64,000 nucleotides of DNA from an uncultured Acetatifactor sp. (GTDB lineage: Bacteria; Bacillota; Clostridia; Lachnospirales; Lachnospiraceae). Location of the stretch: contig CAKRZO010000013.1 in assembly GCA_934433135.1 (NCBI GenBank), positions 1-64,000 on the forward strand, given 5' to 3'. A program made the translations under genes and the position numbers. Position 1 is the first letter of the stretch, and each line of letters opens with the position of its first letter. Below the pieces are notes generated by a model. The model was not told the origin of the DNA, made no database searches, and was given only the letters and a program-made list of their open reading frames with translations. This document shows positions 25,961 to 33,930 of this stretch, piece after piece.

Positions 25961-27286
25961 TTATTGTACGTGAATGCCTTCCATGATATGTTGGATCTGT
26001 CCTTTGGAGTTGATTCCGATGATCCACTGCTCTTCCGGATAAACCAGTTCTCTTGCAACGAAATCTTCGTAAGTGATCGGACCGTAACGAAGATCCGGGT
26101 CGCCTAAGAATCCCCAGATAACCAGGTTCGGTGCAAGAGAATACGTTTGTCCGTCTGCCGTATGGTTCAGAATCCATCCCGGTTCCAGAATGAGATTCGT
26201 CCATTTATCTGCGATCTCCGCGATGACCTCATCCTTGTAATAATCTATAAACCAGGCATATTGATAGGTTAAATACGTCCCGTCTTCCTCCCGCATAAAC
26301 CAGTCCCGTTCTGTTTTAAGATCAAAGATGTCCGAAGCTGTCTGATTCTTTGCGATATAACACGGGACAATCTCTTCACTCCAGCCGCGCAGGGTATTGC
26401 CCTGTTCAAAGGGATCCGGTTTGTAAATCCGTATCTCTGCATAGGATTCATCGCCGTCCTTCTGTGCATCAAACCGATCCATGCGCAAAATTCCGCCTTT
26501 TTCATCCTTCAGCACATCGTAACGATAGTATTCGTTGCTTTTCAGATAAAAGAATCCTCCCGACAAACACTTCCGGTCGCCTGCATTCAGGCAGATCCTG
26601 GGTTCCAGAAAAGCATGCAGCTGCTCCAGCATTTCCTGCATGGTTTCCCCTTCCTGAACTTTTACTCTCAAAAGACCTTTTTCCAGCCCATCCTTACCGA
26701 AGAAATAGGACTCTTCCACGACTCTGTCCAGATCCCGGTAGAAAACTTCGCGTTGGTACACCTGTAATTCTTCTTTTACGCCTTCTTTCGTCCCCTGATA
26801 GACAACATCCGGAAATTCCTTAAGAACCTCTTCCTGCGTACTTCCGCACAAAATGCCATTCAGGCAGTATTCCCCTTCCTTTCGGAAGATCGGCGGATCC
26901 GCCTGCAGGATCTCTTCCGTTTTGCTATCATTTTTGTCTTCTGTTTTCTCTTTCGCGTTATCGGGAATCCTTTTTTTGGAATTCAAATCCGGCCCGTTAT
27001 CGGTCATTTTGGAACCTTCGCTTTCGGCGGCCGTATTTTCTGCCACACTCCCAGATGCAGCGAGCACCGTCTGATCCGTATGCTGTGCCGGATCCTCTTT
27101 TTCACTCCTTTTGCATCCTGTTGCCAGCAGGAAGAAAACGCAGCATCCGACCGCCGACAATCTGATGGTCAACTTCTTCCATTCCTTATTTGTCCGTCCT
27201 CTTTCCGCTTGTTCCCATACGCTTCCCGATGGCACCTGTTTCTTTCGGTTTGTTTCCGTTCGCTTGCTCTGTTCGTTGTCTTTCAT
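25961..27286 (-). CDS. putative lipoprotein of unknown function
   Basis: 441 residues from the ATG at 27286, which follows GAGGGG by eight bases. A long, charged N-terminus of about 37 residues precedes the hydrophobic signal helix and lipobox (FLLATGC), so the signal is unusually deep; a later start is possible but none has a good ribosome site. A Glu/Ser/Asp-rich linker follows the lipid anchor. The remaining domain has no motif that can be named. It is convergent with nagA and divergent from the XRE regulator. Confidence 0.65.
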   Translation of the reverse strand: MKDNEQSKRTETNRKKQVPSGSVWEQAERGRTNKEWKKLTIRLSAVGCCVFFLLATGCKRSEKEDPAQHTDQTVLAASGSVAENTAAESEGSKMTDNGPDLNSKKRIPDNAKEKTEDKNDSKTEEILQADPPIFRKEGEYCLNGILCGSTQEEVLKEFPDVVYQGTKEGVKEELQVYQREVFYRDLDRVVEESYFFGKDGLEKGLLRVKVQEGETMQEMLEQLHAFLEPRICLNAGDRKCLSGGFFYLKSNEYYRYDVLKDEKGGILRMDRFDAQKDGDESYAEIRIYKPDPFEQGNTLRGWSEEIVPCYIAKNQTASDIFDLKTERDWFMREEDGTYLTYQYAWFIDYYKDEVIAEIADKWTNLILEPGWILNHTADGQTYSLAPNLVIWGFLGDPDLRYGPITYEDFVARELVYPEEQWIIGINSKGQIQHIMEGIHVQ

Positions 27287-27475
27287 CTGTTTTACCCCTC
27301 TTTCTTTCGGAATTCTTTTGTAACAGTTCAAATGACCTATTTACAATGCCGCACAAGAATGGCAGTATATACTATTACCGTAATAGTATTATAATTTTTA
27401 GGGAAATGATGCATAATATTGGTAAATCTTGTAAAATCCGGCAGTCAAAAATAAGACAATACCAAGGAGGAAACT

Positions 27476-27805
27476 ATGGAACTGGGTGAGAAATTAAACA
27501 GCTTGCTTGAACAGCGCGGCATTACCAAATACCAGCTTTCGCAGATGACGAATATCTCCCAGTCTCATTTGGGCAGAATCAGTAAAGGACTTACCATGCC
27601 TACCGTAGATACTTTGGAGACAATTTTAAACGTATTGAATTGTTCGATGTCCGAATTTTTTGCCATTGGTACAGAATGTCAGGTGACTTACCTGACGGTA
27701 GAAGAACAAAAGCTGGTTGATTCTTACCGCTCGTTAAATTCCAAACAGCAGGATGTCCTGCTGCGTACCGCATCTGTTATGTGCGACCCCGATTCCCCGT
27801 ATTGA
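27476..27805 (+). CDS. XRE-family helix-turn-helix regulator
   Basis: 109 residues. The N-terminal HTH_3 domain spans about 5-60 (RGITKYQLSQMTNISQSHLG, RISKGLTMPTVDTLETIL). The C-terminal 40 residues are a short helix (YLTVEEQKLVDSYRSLNSKQ) as in small clostridial XRE repressors. AGGAGG lies seven bases before the ATG. It diverges from the lipoprotein gene at 25961 and may regulate it. Confidence 0.85.
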   Translation: MELGEKLNSLLEQRGITKYQLSQMTNISQSHLGRISKGLTMPTVDTLETILNVLNCSMSEFFAIGTECQVTYLTVEEQKLVDSYRSLNSKQQDVLLRTASVMCDPDSPY

Positions 27806-27926
27806 TCCACATGCAGCAGAGGATTTAATCTTGGAGGGATCGCGGTTTCTTCCTCTCGGCATTTTATATAGTTTAGGCAAACATTGGCAATCTTGAAATA
27901 TTCGTAAGAGATTGCTTTTCTTTGTT

Positions 27927-28007
27927 TTACACCTTAGCTAGCTTGGCCTCCACCTCTTCTTCTGTAAAATATCCTTGTTCTTGGATGGAATTTTCCGCCT
28001 CATTCAT
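27927..28007 (-). pseudogene. antitoxin C-terminal remnant
   Basis: A 26-codon stretch, MNEAENSIQEQGYFTEEEV and so on to a stop, resembles the C-terminal toxin-binding tail of RelB/Phd-type antitoxins. It is in the same frame as, and directly downstream of, the nuclease-like gene at 28047. The DNA-binding N-terminus is missing. This is judged from a short piece and is tentative. Confidence 0.35.
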
Positions 28008-28046
28008 TTTTTCAACATTTTCTACTTTTTTTCCGGGATAAACTGT

Positions 28047-28550
28047 TTAATCCTTTACACCGGTACTTAGCCGGTCATACAAGATAGACATTGTATTTGA
28101 TGGAATATGTATACGTTCCTTTTTTAGTAAAGTACGTTTTCGTTGATTAATTTCATAATTACGTTCACCTTTTGCAAAAGCAGAGCAGCAAAGAAAATCA
28201 CATTTGGCATCACCATTAGGTGCTGTATGAATTATGAAAACGTAGCTGTTAATAACAATGTGGCTGGCTATCAGATAATCCGCTTTGATGTTAGTGACAA
28301 ACGGGTACATCCTAGGCATGAAAGAATAAAGATTAAATTCATTATCTAACGAGCTCTTTAGATGGATTAATGCTTCTAATCGTGGTTTAACCATTTTTTC
28401 ATATTGTGTTGCTTTTTGAATTTGCTCAAAAGTTATTTTTCCTTCAAGGATTCGGTTAATTCCTTCTAGGCTAAAGCAGATTGGTGTAAAATGTCCATTT
28501 TTGTATAGCCGCCTTTGGTTTGGTAAAAACAAAGGATCTTGCGCGGGCAA
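28047..28550 (-). CDS. putative nuclease-toxin-like protein (resembles PBECR4), probably 5' truncated
   Basis: About 167 codons without a membrane segment. The pattern INRILEGKITFEQIQKA, then ADYLIASHIV, then NYEINQRKRTLLKKERIHI resembles the phage barnase/EndoU/colicin/RelE-like group 4 (PBECR4) domain seen in clostridial mobile regions; this is a resemblance, not a firm match. The frame has no ATG near its 5' end: the only initiation codon is TTG at 28550, lying inside a strong hairpin and without a ribosome binding site. The natural N-terminus may have been lost. GC is lower than in neighbouring genes. A remnant of an antitoxin follows it. Confidence 0.4.
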   Translation of the reverse strand: MPAQDPLFLPNQRRLYKNGHFTPICFSLEGINRILEGKITFEQIQKATQYEKMVKPRLEALIHLKSSLDNEFNLYSFMPRMYPFVTNIKADYLIASHIVINSYVFIIHTAPNGDAKCDFLCCSAFAKGERNYEINQRKRTLLKKERIHIPSNTMSILYDRLSTGVKD

Positions 28551-28556
28551 GATCCT
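28533..28556 (-). terminator. hairpin at 5' end of nuclease-like gene
   Basis: AGGATCTTGC and GCAAGATCCT form a perfect ten-base stem around a four-base loop. Read on the minus strand it is followed by TTGTTTTTACC, so it looks like a terminator between the leader RNA and the downstream reading frame. Confidence 0.65.
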
Positions 28557-28698
28557 AAAAAGCGCTTTCTTTCAACTCCGAAGAGCCTATTCGGTTTGAG
28601 GTTGCCGCATAACCCAAGGTCTGGTTCCACAACCGGCTGCGTACCGACACAGTCAATTGCTTCATAACCAACGATAGCTGATCTCGTCGCTACCTTCT
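28551..28698 (-). ncRNA. possible structured leader or small RNA
   Basis: Minus-strand transcript start predicted near 28698 from the promoter at 28705-28732, ending in the hairpin at 28533-28556. The region has several short inverted words and a 36-codon frame starting at an internal ATG, but no known RNA family or good ribosome site is recognised. Promoter, about 150 bases and terminator together suggest a small RNA. This is unproven. Confidence 0.35.
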
Positions 28699-28704
28699 AC
28701 AAGT

Positions 28705-28732
28705 ATTATAGCACAAAATAGATCCAAGTCAA
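28705..28732 (-). promoter_or_regulatory. strong promoter upstream of leader and nuclease-like gene
   Basis: On the minus strand TTGACT and TATAAT are 16 bases apart. It is among the best promoter matches in the window. Confidence 0.7.
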
Positions 28733-28898
28733 TAGACTTGAACTTTTTTGAAACGCAACACCGTGCGTCTGATATATTATATGTGTTTGCTTAAAAAAAT
28801 GTCAATAAAAATTATGGAAATAACCCGTGAAAAGTAACTGTACGGGCGTTTGACACAGCAATCACCCGGAACGGTTGTTGTAGTATCCGTAAGTATAT

Positions 28899-28956
28899 GA
28901 TATAATGAAGCAAAATCACTTGCTTGCAAGTGTGATTTTGCGAAATGCATTGAGTG
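28899..28956. repeat. 58-base repeat E, copy 2
   Basis: Exact reverse complement of 7523-7580, including the AAAATCAC/GTGATTTT palindrome. It precedes the RpiR gene by about 180 bases. Identity over 58 bases indicates recent duplication or strong conservation of an element. Confidence 0.8.
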
Positions 28957-28971
28957 ATGAAATCACGAAAT

Positions 28972-29030
28972 AATGACCTCAAGGAAAAACAAGCGGCTGC
29001 GAAGCAGACATTTGTTTTTCTGAGGTCATT
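28972..29030. repeat. long hairpin before rpiR-type gene
   Basis: AATGACCTCA pairs with TGAGGTCATT, and the inner GAAAAACAA pairs with TTGTTTTTC; the loop is GCTGCGAAGCAG. A second, weaker hairpin (ATCCTGC/GCAGGAT) follows at about 29041-29058. Together with repeat E and the leader, this fills the 586-base gap 28551-29136. Confidence 0.65.
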
Positions 29031-29136
29031 AGCGAACGAATATCCTGCGAAGCAGGATGTAGAGTGCGATAGCACGAATTCGTGAGCTTATGGTGCGTGT
29101 GTGAAGAAATAAAGCCGCTCAGAAATGAGGAGTAGA

Positions 29137-29994
29137 ATGGAAGAAATAAATCTGATACTGGAAATACAATCCCTATACAATCAGTTTACAAAGGCGGAGA
29201 AAAAGGTCGCTGATTATTGTCTCGGTCACAAGGAGGAAGTTCCTTTTTTGTCCATTACCGATCTGGCGGATGCCTGCCAGGTGGGGGATACCAGTGTATA
29301 CCGTTTCTGCCGGACATTAAAGCTGGAGGGATATCAGGAATTCAAAATGAAGTTTTCGCTCTGCCAGGGAACGGCCAGCATGGAATCCAAGCTGATGCGG
29401 GAAACCGGCGGCAGTACAAGTCCGTTGGAGAGGCTTGCTGAGAGAGTAATGCAGGTACATAAGAATGCCATTCAGGAGACGGCTATGCTGTTAAAGACAG
29501 ACGAACTTGAGAAGATTCTGAAAAAGATGGAAGCGGCGCAGAGAATCTATTTCTTCGGCATCGGAGACAGCCTGACGGCTGCAGAGGAAGCGAGAAATAA
29601 GTTCTTACGCATTACCAATAAGGTGACCTGTATTGCGGATCCGCATCTGCAGGTTATGGCTTCTTCCATGATGAATGAAAAGGATCTCGTTATTCTGATT
29701 TCTTATTCCGGTGCCACCAAGGATACGCTTCAGGTGGCGGCTGCCGCGAAAAAGGCGGGTGCCGCAGTGGCAGCGATTACGCATTTCCGCAAATCTCCCC
29801 TTACGGCGTACTGCGACGGCATTCTGCTCTGCGGAGCAAAGGAAGGACCGTTGGACGGAGGCGCGATGTCAGCCAAACTGGGACAGCTTTTCCTGATTGA
29901 CCTGCTTTATCAGGGATATTATGAACGCAATCCCCGGATCTGCCGCAGCAACAATGAAAAAGCGACAGCGGCAGTATTGGAGAAGATCCTGTAA
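29137..29994 (+). CDS. RpiR/MurR-family transcriptional regulator
   Basis: 285 residues. N-terminal HTH_6 domain (FTKAEKKVADYCLGH, SITDLADACQVGDTSVYRFC) is followed by a SIS sugar-phosphate-binding domain from about 110 (IYFFGIGDSLTAAEEARNKF, VILISYSGATKDTLQVAAAA, AITHFRKSPL). The family senses a phosphosugar. The start at 29137 is chosen because GAGGAG from the GCTCAGAAATGAGGA element (end of repeat C) stands just before it; the upstream ATG is part of that element. It precedes a Gfo/Idh remnant and pgi, suggesting control of sugar-phosphate metabolism. Confidence 0.88.
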   Translation: MEEINLILEIQSLYNQFTKAEKKVADYCLGHKEEVPFLSITDLADACQVGDTSVYRFCRTLKLEGYQEFKMKFSLCQGTASMESKLMRETGGSTSPLERLAERVMQVHKNAIQETAMLLKTDELEKILKKMEAAQRIYFFGIGDSLTAAEEARNKFLRITNKVTCIADPHLQVMASSMMNEKDLVILISYSGATKDTLQVAAAAKKAGAAVAAITHFRKSPLTAYCDGILLCGAKEGPLDGGAMSAKLGQLFLIDLLYQGYYERNPRICRSNNEKATAAVLEKIL

Positions 29995-30009
29995 CAATTA
30001 AGATGCGTT

Positions 30010-30120
30010 ATGCGGAATGAACCGGTGCCGGTATCGTTACAGGAAGCTTTCTATGATATGAGACTGGTCGAGGCCGCTTACCGGTCAGGCAGAATCGGAC
30101 AGACCGTGGAAATCAGATAA
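30010..30120 (+). pseudogene. Gfo/Idh/MocA oxidoreductase C-terminal remnant
   Basis: A 36-codon stretch ending in SLQEAFYDMRLVEAAYRSGR, then IGQTVEIR and a stop, is the usual C-terminus of Gfo/Idh/MocA dehydrogenases. No N-terminal Rossmann domain is present. It lies between the RpiR regulator and pgi, so a former target gene may have been lost. Confidence 0.55.
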
Positions 30121-30128
30121 AAATCCTC

Positions 30129-30162
30129 TTGAATTTGAAGCCCGATTTTGATACACTATAAA
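30129..30162 (+). promoter_or_regulatory. promoter region of pgi
   Basis: Two overlapping readings are possible: TTGAAT, 17 bases, TACACT; or TTGAAG, 16 bases, TATAAA. Either would start transcription about 95 bases before pgi. Confidence 0.5.
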
Positions 30163-30259
30163 GCGTGTCAGACAGCGATGCTGACACAAAATGTGAAGGA
30201 AAGCAACTTTGTGCCTGCCGTACAGAGTTTGCAGACTTTTGAAAGGCGTGGTGAAGAAA

Positions 30260-31609
30260 ATGGGCAGGAAAATAGCATTTGATTATTCCAAAGCAGCTTC
30301 TTTTGTGTCAGCAGAAGAAGTAGGTTATATGAAAAAACTGACGCTGGATGCCAAGGAGCAGCTGGTGGCAAAGACCGGTGCGGGAAATGACTTCTTAGGA
30401 TGGATCGATCTTCCGGTAGATTATGACAAAGAAGAATTTGCCAGAATCAAGGCGGCAGCAAAGAAGATCAGAGAAGATTCCGAAGTACTATTGGTAATCG
30501 GAATCGGCGGCTCATACCTGGGTGCAAGAGCAGCGATTGAGTTTTTATCCCACAGTTTTTACAACGTGGTGGATAAGAGCATCCGGAAAGCACCGGAGAT
30601 TTATTTCTGCGGCAATTCGATCAGTTCCACTTATTTAAAGCATCTGATGGATGTGGTGGGAGATCGTGATTTTTCCATCAATATGATTTCCAAATCCGGA
30701 ACGACAACGGAACCGGCGATTGCTTTCCGTGTATTCAAAGAGAAGCTGGAAGCAAAATACGGCAAGAAGGAAGCAGCCGGAAGAATTTATGCAACAACCG
30801 ATAAGGCTAAGGGCGCCTTAAAGAGAGTTGCGGATGAAGAAGGCTATGAAACCTTTGTTGTGCCGGACGATGTAGGCGGGCGTTTCTCGGTTCTTACCGC
30901 AGTGGGGCTGCTTCCCATCGCAGTCAGCGGCGCGGATATTGATAAGCTGATGGAAGGCGCAGCAGCAGGAAGAAAGGCAGCGCTTGAGAATTCCTTTGAG
31001 GAAAATGATGCCCTGCAGTATGCAGCACTCCGGAACATTCTTTTAAGAAAAGGTAAGGAAGTGGAGATTCTGGCAAACTATGAGCCTTCCATTCATTACG
31101 TATCCGAATGGTGGAAACAGCTCTACGGCGAAAGCGAAGGCAAAGACCAGAAGGGCATTTTCCCCGCCAGCGTGGATTTAACCACAGATCTGCATTCCAT
31201 GGGACAGTTTATCCAGGACGGCAGCCGTATTTTATTTGAGACCGTGCTGAATCTGGAGACTTCCAGAGAAGAGATTATTATCGGAACCGAGCCGGTGGAT
31301 CTGGACGGATTGAATTATCTTGCCGGGAAGAGCGTTGACTTTGTCAATAAGAGCGCTATGAACGGAACGATTCTGGCGCATACCGACGGAAATGTTCCGA
31401 ACCTGATGATAACCATTCCCGAAGCAAATGAATTCTTCCTGGGAGAGCTTTTCTATTTCTTTGAGTTTGCCTGCGGTGTCAGCGGATATCTCTTAGGGGT
31501 AAATCCGTTTAACCAGCCCGGCGTGGAAAGCTATAAAAAGAACATGTTTGCTTTGCTTGGCAAACCGGGATACGAAGCGCAGAGAGAAGAATTGTTAAAG
31601 CGCCTGTAA
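30260..31609 (+). CDS. pgi: glucose-6-phosphate isomerase
   Basis: 449 residues, the normal length of the Bacillus/Clostridia type. LVIGIGGSYLGARAAIEFL near 75 and ISKSGTTTEPAIAFR near 143 bind phosphate; GRFSVLTAVGLLPIA and the C-terminal GVNPFNQPGVESYKK complete the active site (Gln/Lys). It interconverts glucose-6-phosphate and fructose-6-phosphate in the cytoplasm. The start is set at 30260 because the earlier in-frame ATG at 30209 adds residues not found in the family. Confidence 0.95.
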   Translation: MGRKIAFDYSKAASFVSAEEVGYMKKLTLDAKEQLVAKTGAGNDFLGWIDLPVDYDKEEFARIKAAAKKIREDSEVLLVIGIGGSYLGARAAIEFLSHSFYNVVDKSIRKAPEIYFCGNSISSTYLKHLMDVVGDRDFSINMISKSGTTTEPAIAFRVFKEKLEAKYGKKEAAGRIYATTDKAKGALKRVADEEGYETFVVPDDVGGRFSVLTAVGLLPIAVSGADIDKLMEGAAAGRKAALENSFEENDALQYAALRNILLRKGKEVEILANYEPSIHYVSEWWKQLYGESEGKDQKGIFPASVDLTTDLHSMGQFIQDGSRILFETVLNLETSREEIIIGTEPVDLDGLNYLAGKSVDFVNKSAMNGTILAHTDGNVPNLMITIPEANEFFLGELFYFFEFACGVSGYLLGVNPFNQPGVESYKKNMFALLGKPGYEAQREELLKRL

Positions 31610-31700
31610 AATAGCTGCGCAGCATGCAAAAAGTTTACGAACGGGCTGCGTCCGAACGGTTGCTATATGGCGATGAAATTGCCGGGAAATGAGGATTGTG

Positions 31701-32663
31701 ATGAAAATTGTAGTGTTGGAACGCAACAGTGTGGGAACGGATATCTCCGTGGACGGTTTGAAGCAGTTCGGAGAAGTCGTCTGTTATCCGAATACCGTTA
31801 CTGTACAGGAAGTGCGGGAGCGAACCCGGGATGCGGATATTATCGTGGGCAATAAAGCTCCTTTTTCGGAAGAGAGCTTAAAAGAAGCCGAAAAAGCAAA
31901 ACTGATCTGCGAATTTGCCACCGGCTACGATAATGTGGATCTTACCTATTGCAAAAGCAGAGGAATCCTGGTTTGCAATGTTGTGGATTACTGCACGGCA
32001 ATGGTGGCGCAGCATACGTTTGCCCTTGCTCTTGCTTTGAGTGAAAAGCTGCCGTTTTATGACAACTATGTGAAATCCGGTGCTTACAGTGCTCAGGATC
32101 GATTCTCTAATTTTGATCTTCCTTTCCATGAGTTGGAAGGGAAGACATGGGGAATCGTGGGAATGGGGCATATCGGCCGCAGAGTTGCCCGTCTGGCTCA
32201 GGCCTTCGGCTGTCGTGTGATCTTCCATTCCATCACCGGGAAAAGCGCCTGCACGGACTATCCGCAGGTGAGCAAGGAGGAATTGCTTTGTCAGAGCGAT
32301 TTTTTGTCCCTGCATTGTCCTTTGAGCGACTTATCCCGGAATTTCCTGGATAAGGATGCCTTTTCCGGGATGAAACAGACGGCGATTTTGATCAATGTGG
32401 CAAGAGGGCCGGTAGTAAACAATGCGGATCTGTATCAGGCGCTGGTCGACGGACAGATTCAGGCGGCCGGATTGGATGTTCTGGAAAAGGAACCGCTTTC
32501 CCTGGACAATCCTTTAAGCCGTTTTACCGACTCCAATCGTCTGATCATTACACCACACCTGGCATGGGCCAGTGTGGAAGCCAGAAAACGATGCGTGGCC
32601 AGCGTCTGCCGCAGCATCGAAGCTTTCTTAAAAGGAGAGCAGTACCAGGTTGTAAATCCCTGA
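31701..32663 (+). CDS. NAD-dependent D-2-hydroxyacid dehydrogenase
   Basis: 320 residues. Rossmann motif GIVGMGHIGRRVARLAQAFG near 145-165, catalytic Arg in NVARGPVVNNADLYQAL, Glu in DVLEKEPL and His in ITPHLAWAS near 285. The family includes glycerate/hydroxypyruvate reductases and phosphoglycerate-type dehydrogenases; the exact substrate is unknown. GAAATGAGGATTGTG before the ATG is another end piece of repeat C acting as ribosome binding site. It is 91 bases after pgi and may be cotranscribed. Confidence 0.88.
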   Translation: MKIVVLERNSVGTDISVDGLKQFGEVVCYPNTVTVQEVRERTRDADIIVGNKAPFSEESLKEAEKAKLICEFATGYDNVDLTYCKSRGILVCNVVDYCTAMVAQHTFALALALSEKLPFYDNYVKSGAYSAQDRFSNFDLPFHELEGKTWGIVGMGHIGRRVARLAQAFGCRVIFHSITGKSACTDYPQVSKEELLCQSDFLSLHCPLSDLSRNFLDKDAFSGMKQTAILINVARGPVVNNADLYQALVDGQIQAAGLDVLEKEPLSLDNPLSRFTDSNRLIITPHLAWASVEARKRCVASVCRSIEAFLKGEQYQVVNP

Positions 32664-32670
32664 AACCAGT

Positions 32671-32740
32671 ACACCGTCCTGTAAATAACAGACAAAATAA
32701 CTTGCCTGTTATTGGTTCAGTTATTTCTTGTACGTTGTAC
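32671..32740. repeat. repeat F, copy 1 (after dehydrogenase gene)
   Basis: Starts a few bases after the stop codon and matches 51788-51860 over about 70 bases: ACACCGTCCTGTAAATA, AAATAACTTGCCTG and a shared right end TTATTTCTTGTACGTTGTAC. TAACTTGCCTGTTATTGG suggests partial internal symmetry. Confidence 0.7.
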
Positions 32741-32774
32741 CAGCCTGCATAAACAGGAAGGATCAGCCTTTTGT

Positions 32775-33656
32775 TCATACATGCCGGGCGGCCTCTTTTC
32801 GGAATTCTCCGGGGGTCAGCCCGGTTTGTTTTTTAAAATATTTTGTAAAATGCGGGGCATCCCGGAACCCTGTCATAAGCAGTATTTCCCGGATGGGTGT
32901 ACTGCCGGAAGCTAACATCTCTTTGGCCATGGTCAGCCGATAGTTCAAAAGAAAGGTGTGCATGGGGATTCCTACATGCTTTTTAAAAATACGGTTCAGA
33001 TAACAGGAATTAAAGTGAAAAGCTTCCGCAAGAGTCTCATTGGTAAGATTCTCATTATAATGTTCCTGGATATATTGAATCACTTCCCGGGTAAGAAACA
33101 GTTCCTTCTTTTCCTCCTTGCTTCCGGCCATGGAAACCATTCGTGCAATGCCGATCAGGACAGATTTCAATAAAGAAGACAAAAGTTCACGGCAGTATTC
33201 GCCTCCCAGAAAAAATTCCGTAGTAAGCATCAAAAGACGGTTCTGCAGGGAAGCGCCCTGAGTTAACAAAAGAGGCGCATTTAAAACAGCGGCATCGTCA
33301 AAAACAACATGTTCCAGAATATCCTCTTCCCGAAAACGATCCGCCGGAAAAGGATGGAAGGATTTTCGGATATTTGAAAAGTTCTGTGTATAATCAAAAT
33401 TAATCGTAATGTAGTGAATTCCGCTTTCTGCATCCGGCTGCCAGACATACTCCGTACCGGCGGGAAGCAGAATTACACAACCGGGCAGCAGGCGGTAAGT
33501 CCGGTTTGCAATGATCATATTTCCGTCCCCGTCCATAATGTAGAACAGCCTGCAGTCAGGTGTCTTTAACCGATGGAAGGTATCTTCATGAACCCAGGTT
33601 CCCAGATAGGCCGTCATGGCCAGACGCACAAAAGGATCACAGTCTGCAAGCAACAT
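32775..33656 (-). CDS. AraC-family regulator of GRE 2 cluster
   Basis: 293 residues. N-terminal cupin sensor (YRLLPGCVILLPAGTEYVW), then a C-terminal AraC domain (LTNETLAEAFHFNSCYLNRI, FKKHVGIPMHTFLLNYRL and MTGFRDAPHFTKYFKKQTG, ending TPGEFRKEA). AAAGGAGG lies nine bases before the ATG at 33656. It diverges from the GRE 2 activase gene with back-to-back promoters, so it most likely controls that cluster. Confidence 0.88.
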   Translation of the reverse strand: MLLADCDPFVRLAMTAYLGTWVHEDTFHRLKTPDCRLFYIMDGDGNMIIANRTYRLLPGCVILLPAGTEYVWQPDAESGIHYITINFDYTQNFSNIRKSFHPFPADRFREEDILEHVVFDDAAVLNAPLLLTQGASLQNRLLMLTTEFFLGGEYCRELLSSLLKSVLIGIARMVSMAGSKEEKKELFLTREVIQYIQEHYNENLTNETLAEAFHFNSCYLNRIFKKHVGIPMHTFLLNYRLTMAKEMLASGSTPIREILLMTGFRDAPHFTKYFKKQTGLTPGEFRKEAARHV

Positions 33657-33680
33657 CGTAAAAGCCTCCTTTTTTTTGTC

Positions 33681-33709
33681 AGTATATCGGAATTCCACCC
33701 AAAATGCAA
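33681..33709 (-). promoter_or_regulatory. promoter of divergent araC-type gene
   Basis: On the minus strand TTGCAT and TATACT are separated by 17 bases, close to the regulator start codon. Confidence 0.6.
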
Positions 33710-33776
33710 TCCGTTTTTACAAATTCATAAGTCATTGATAAGTCTGAAAAAGACAATTTCAGGTCTGCCAAGCACA

Positions 33777-33805
33777 TTTACAGGCCGGAGGATAACAAGT
33801 ATAAT
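33777..33805 (+). promoter_or_regulatory. promoter of GRE 2 cluster
   Basis: TTTACA and TATAAT are separated by 17 bases, about 125 bases before the activase start. The 5' leader holds no clear hairpin. Confidence 0.65.
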
Positions 33806-33930
33806 CACTTATATATCATCGGTAACCGCAGCAGTTCTTGTGCATTTTTTGAAAATCGCATTTTGCAGCTTTTTCCCATGAAAGGCAGGAGGGAACGGTT
33901 CCGAAATAACGAAGAGGAGAAATGCGCAGG

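Noticed and set aside
28551..28698. Compact leader considered as a tRNA, known riboswitch or type III RNA antitoxin
   Set aside because: No T-loop or acceptor pairing, no recognised riboswitch core, and no tandem repeats as in type III antitoxins. Kept only as a possible unnamed RNA.
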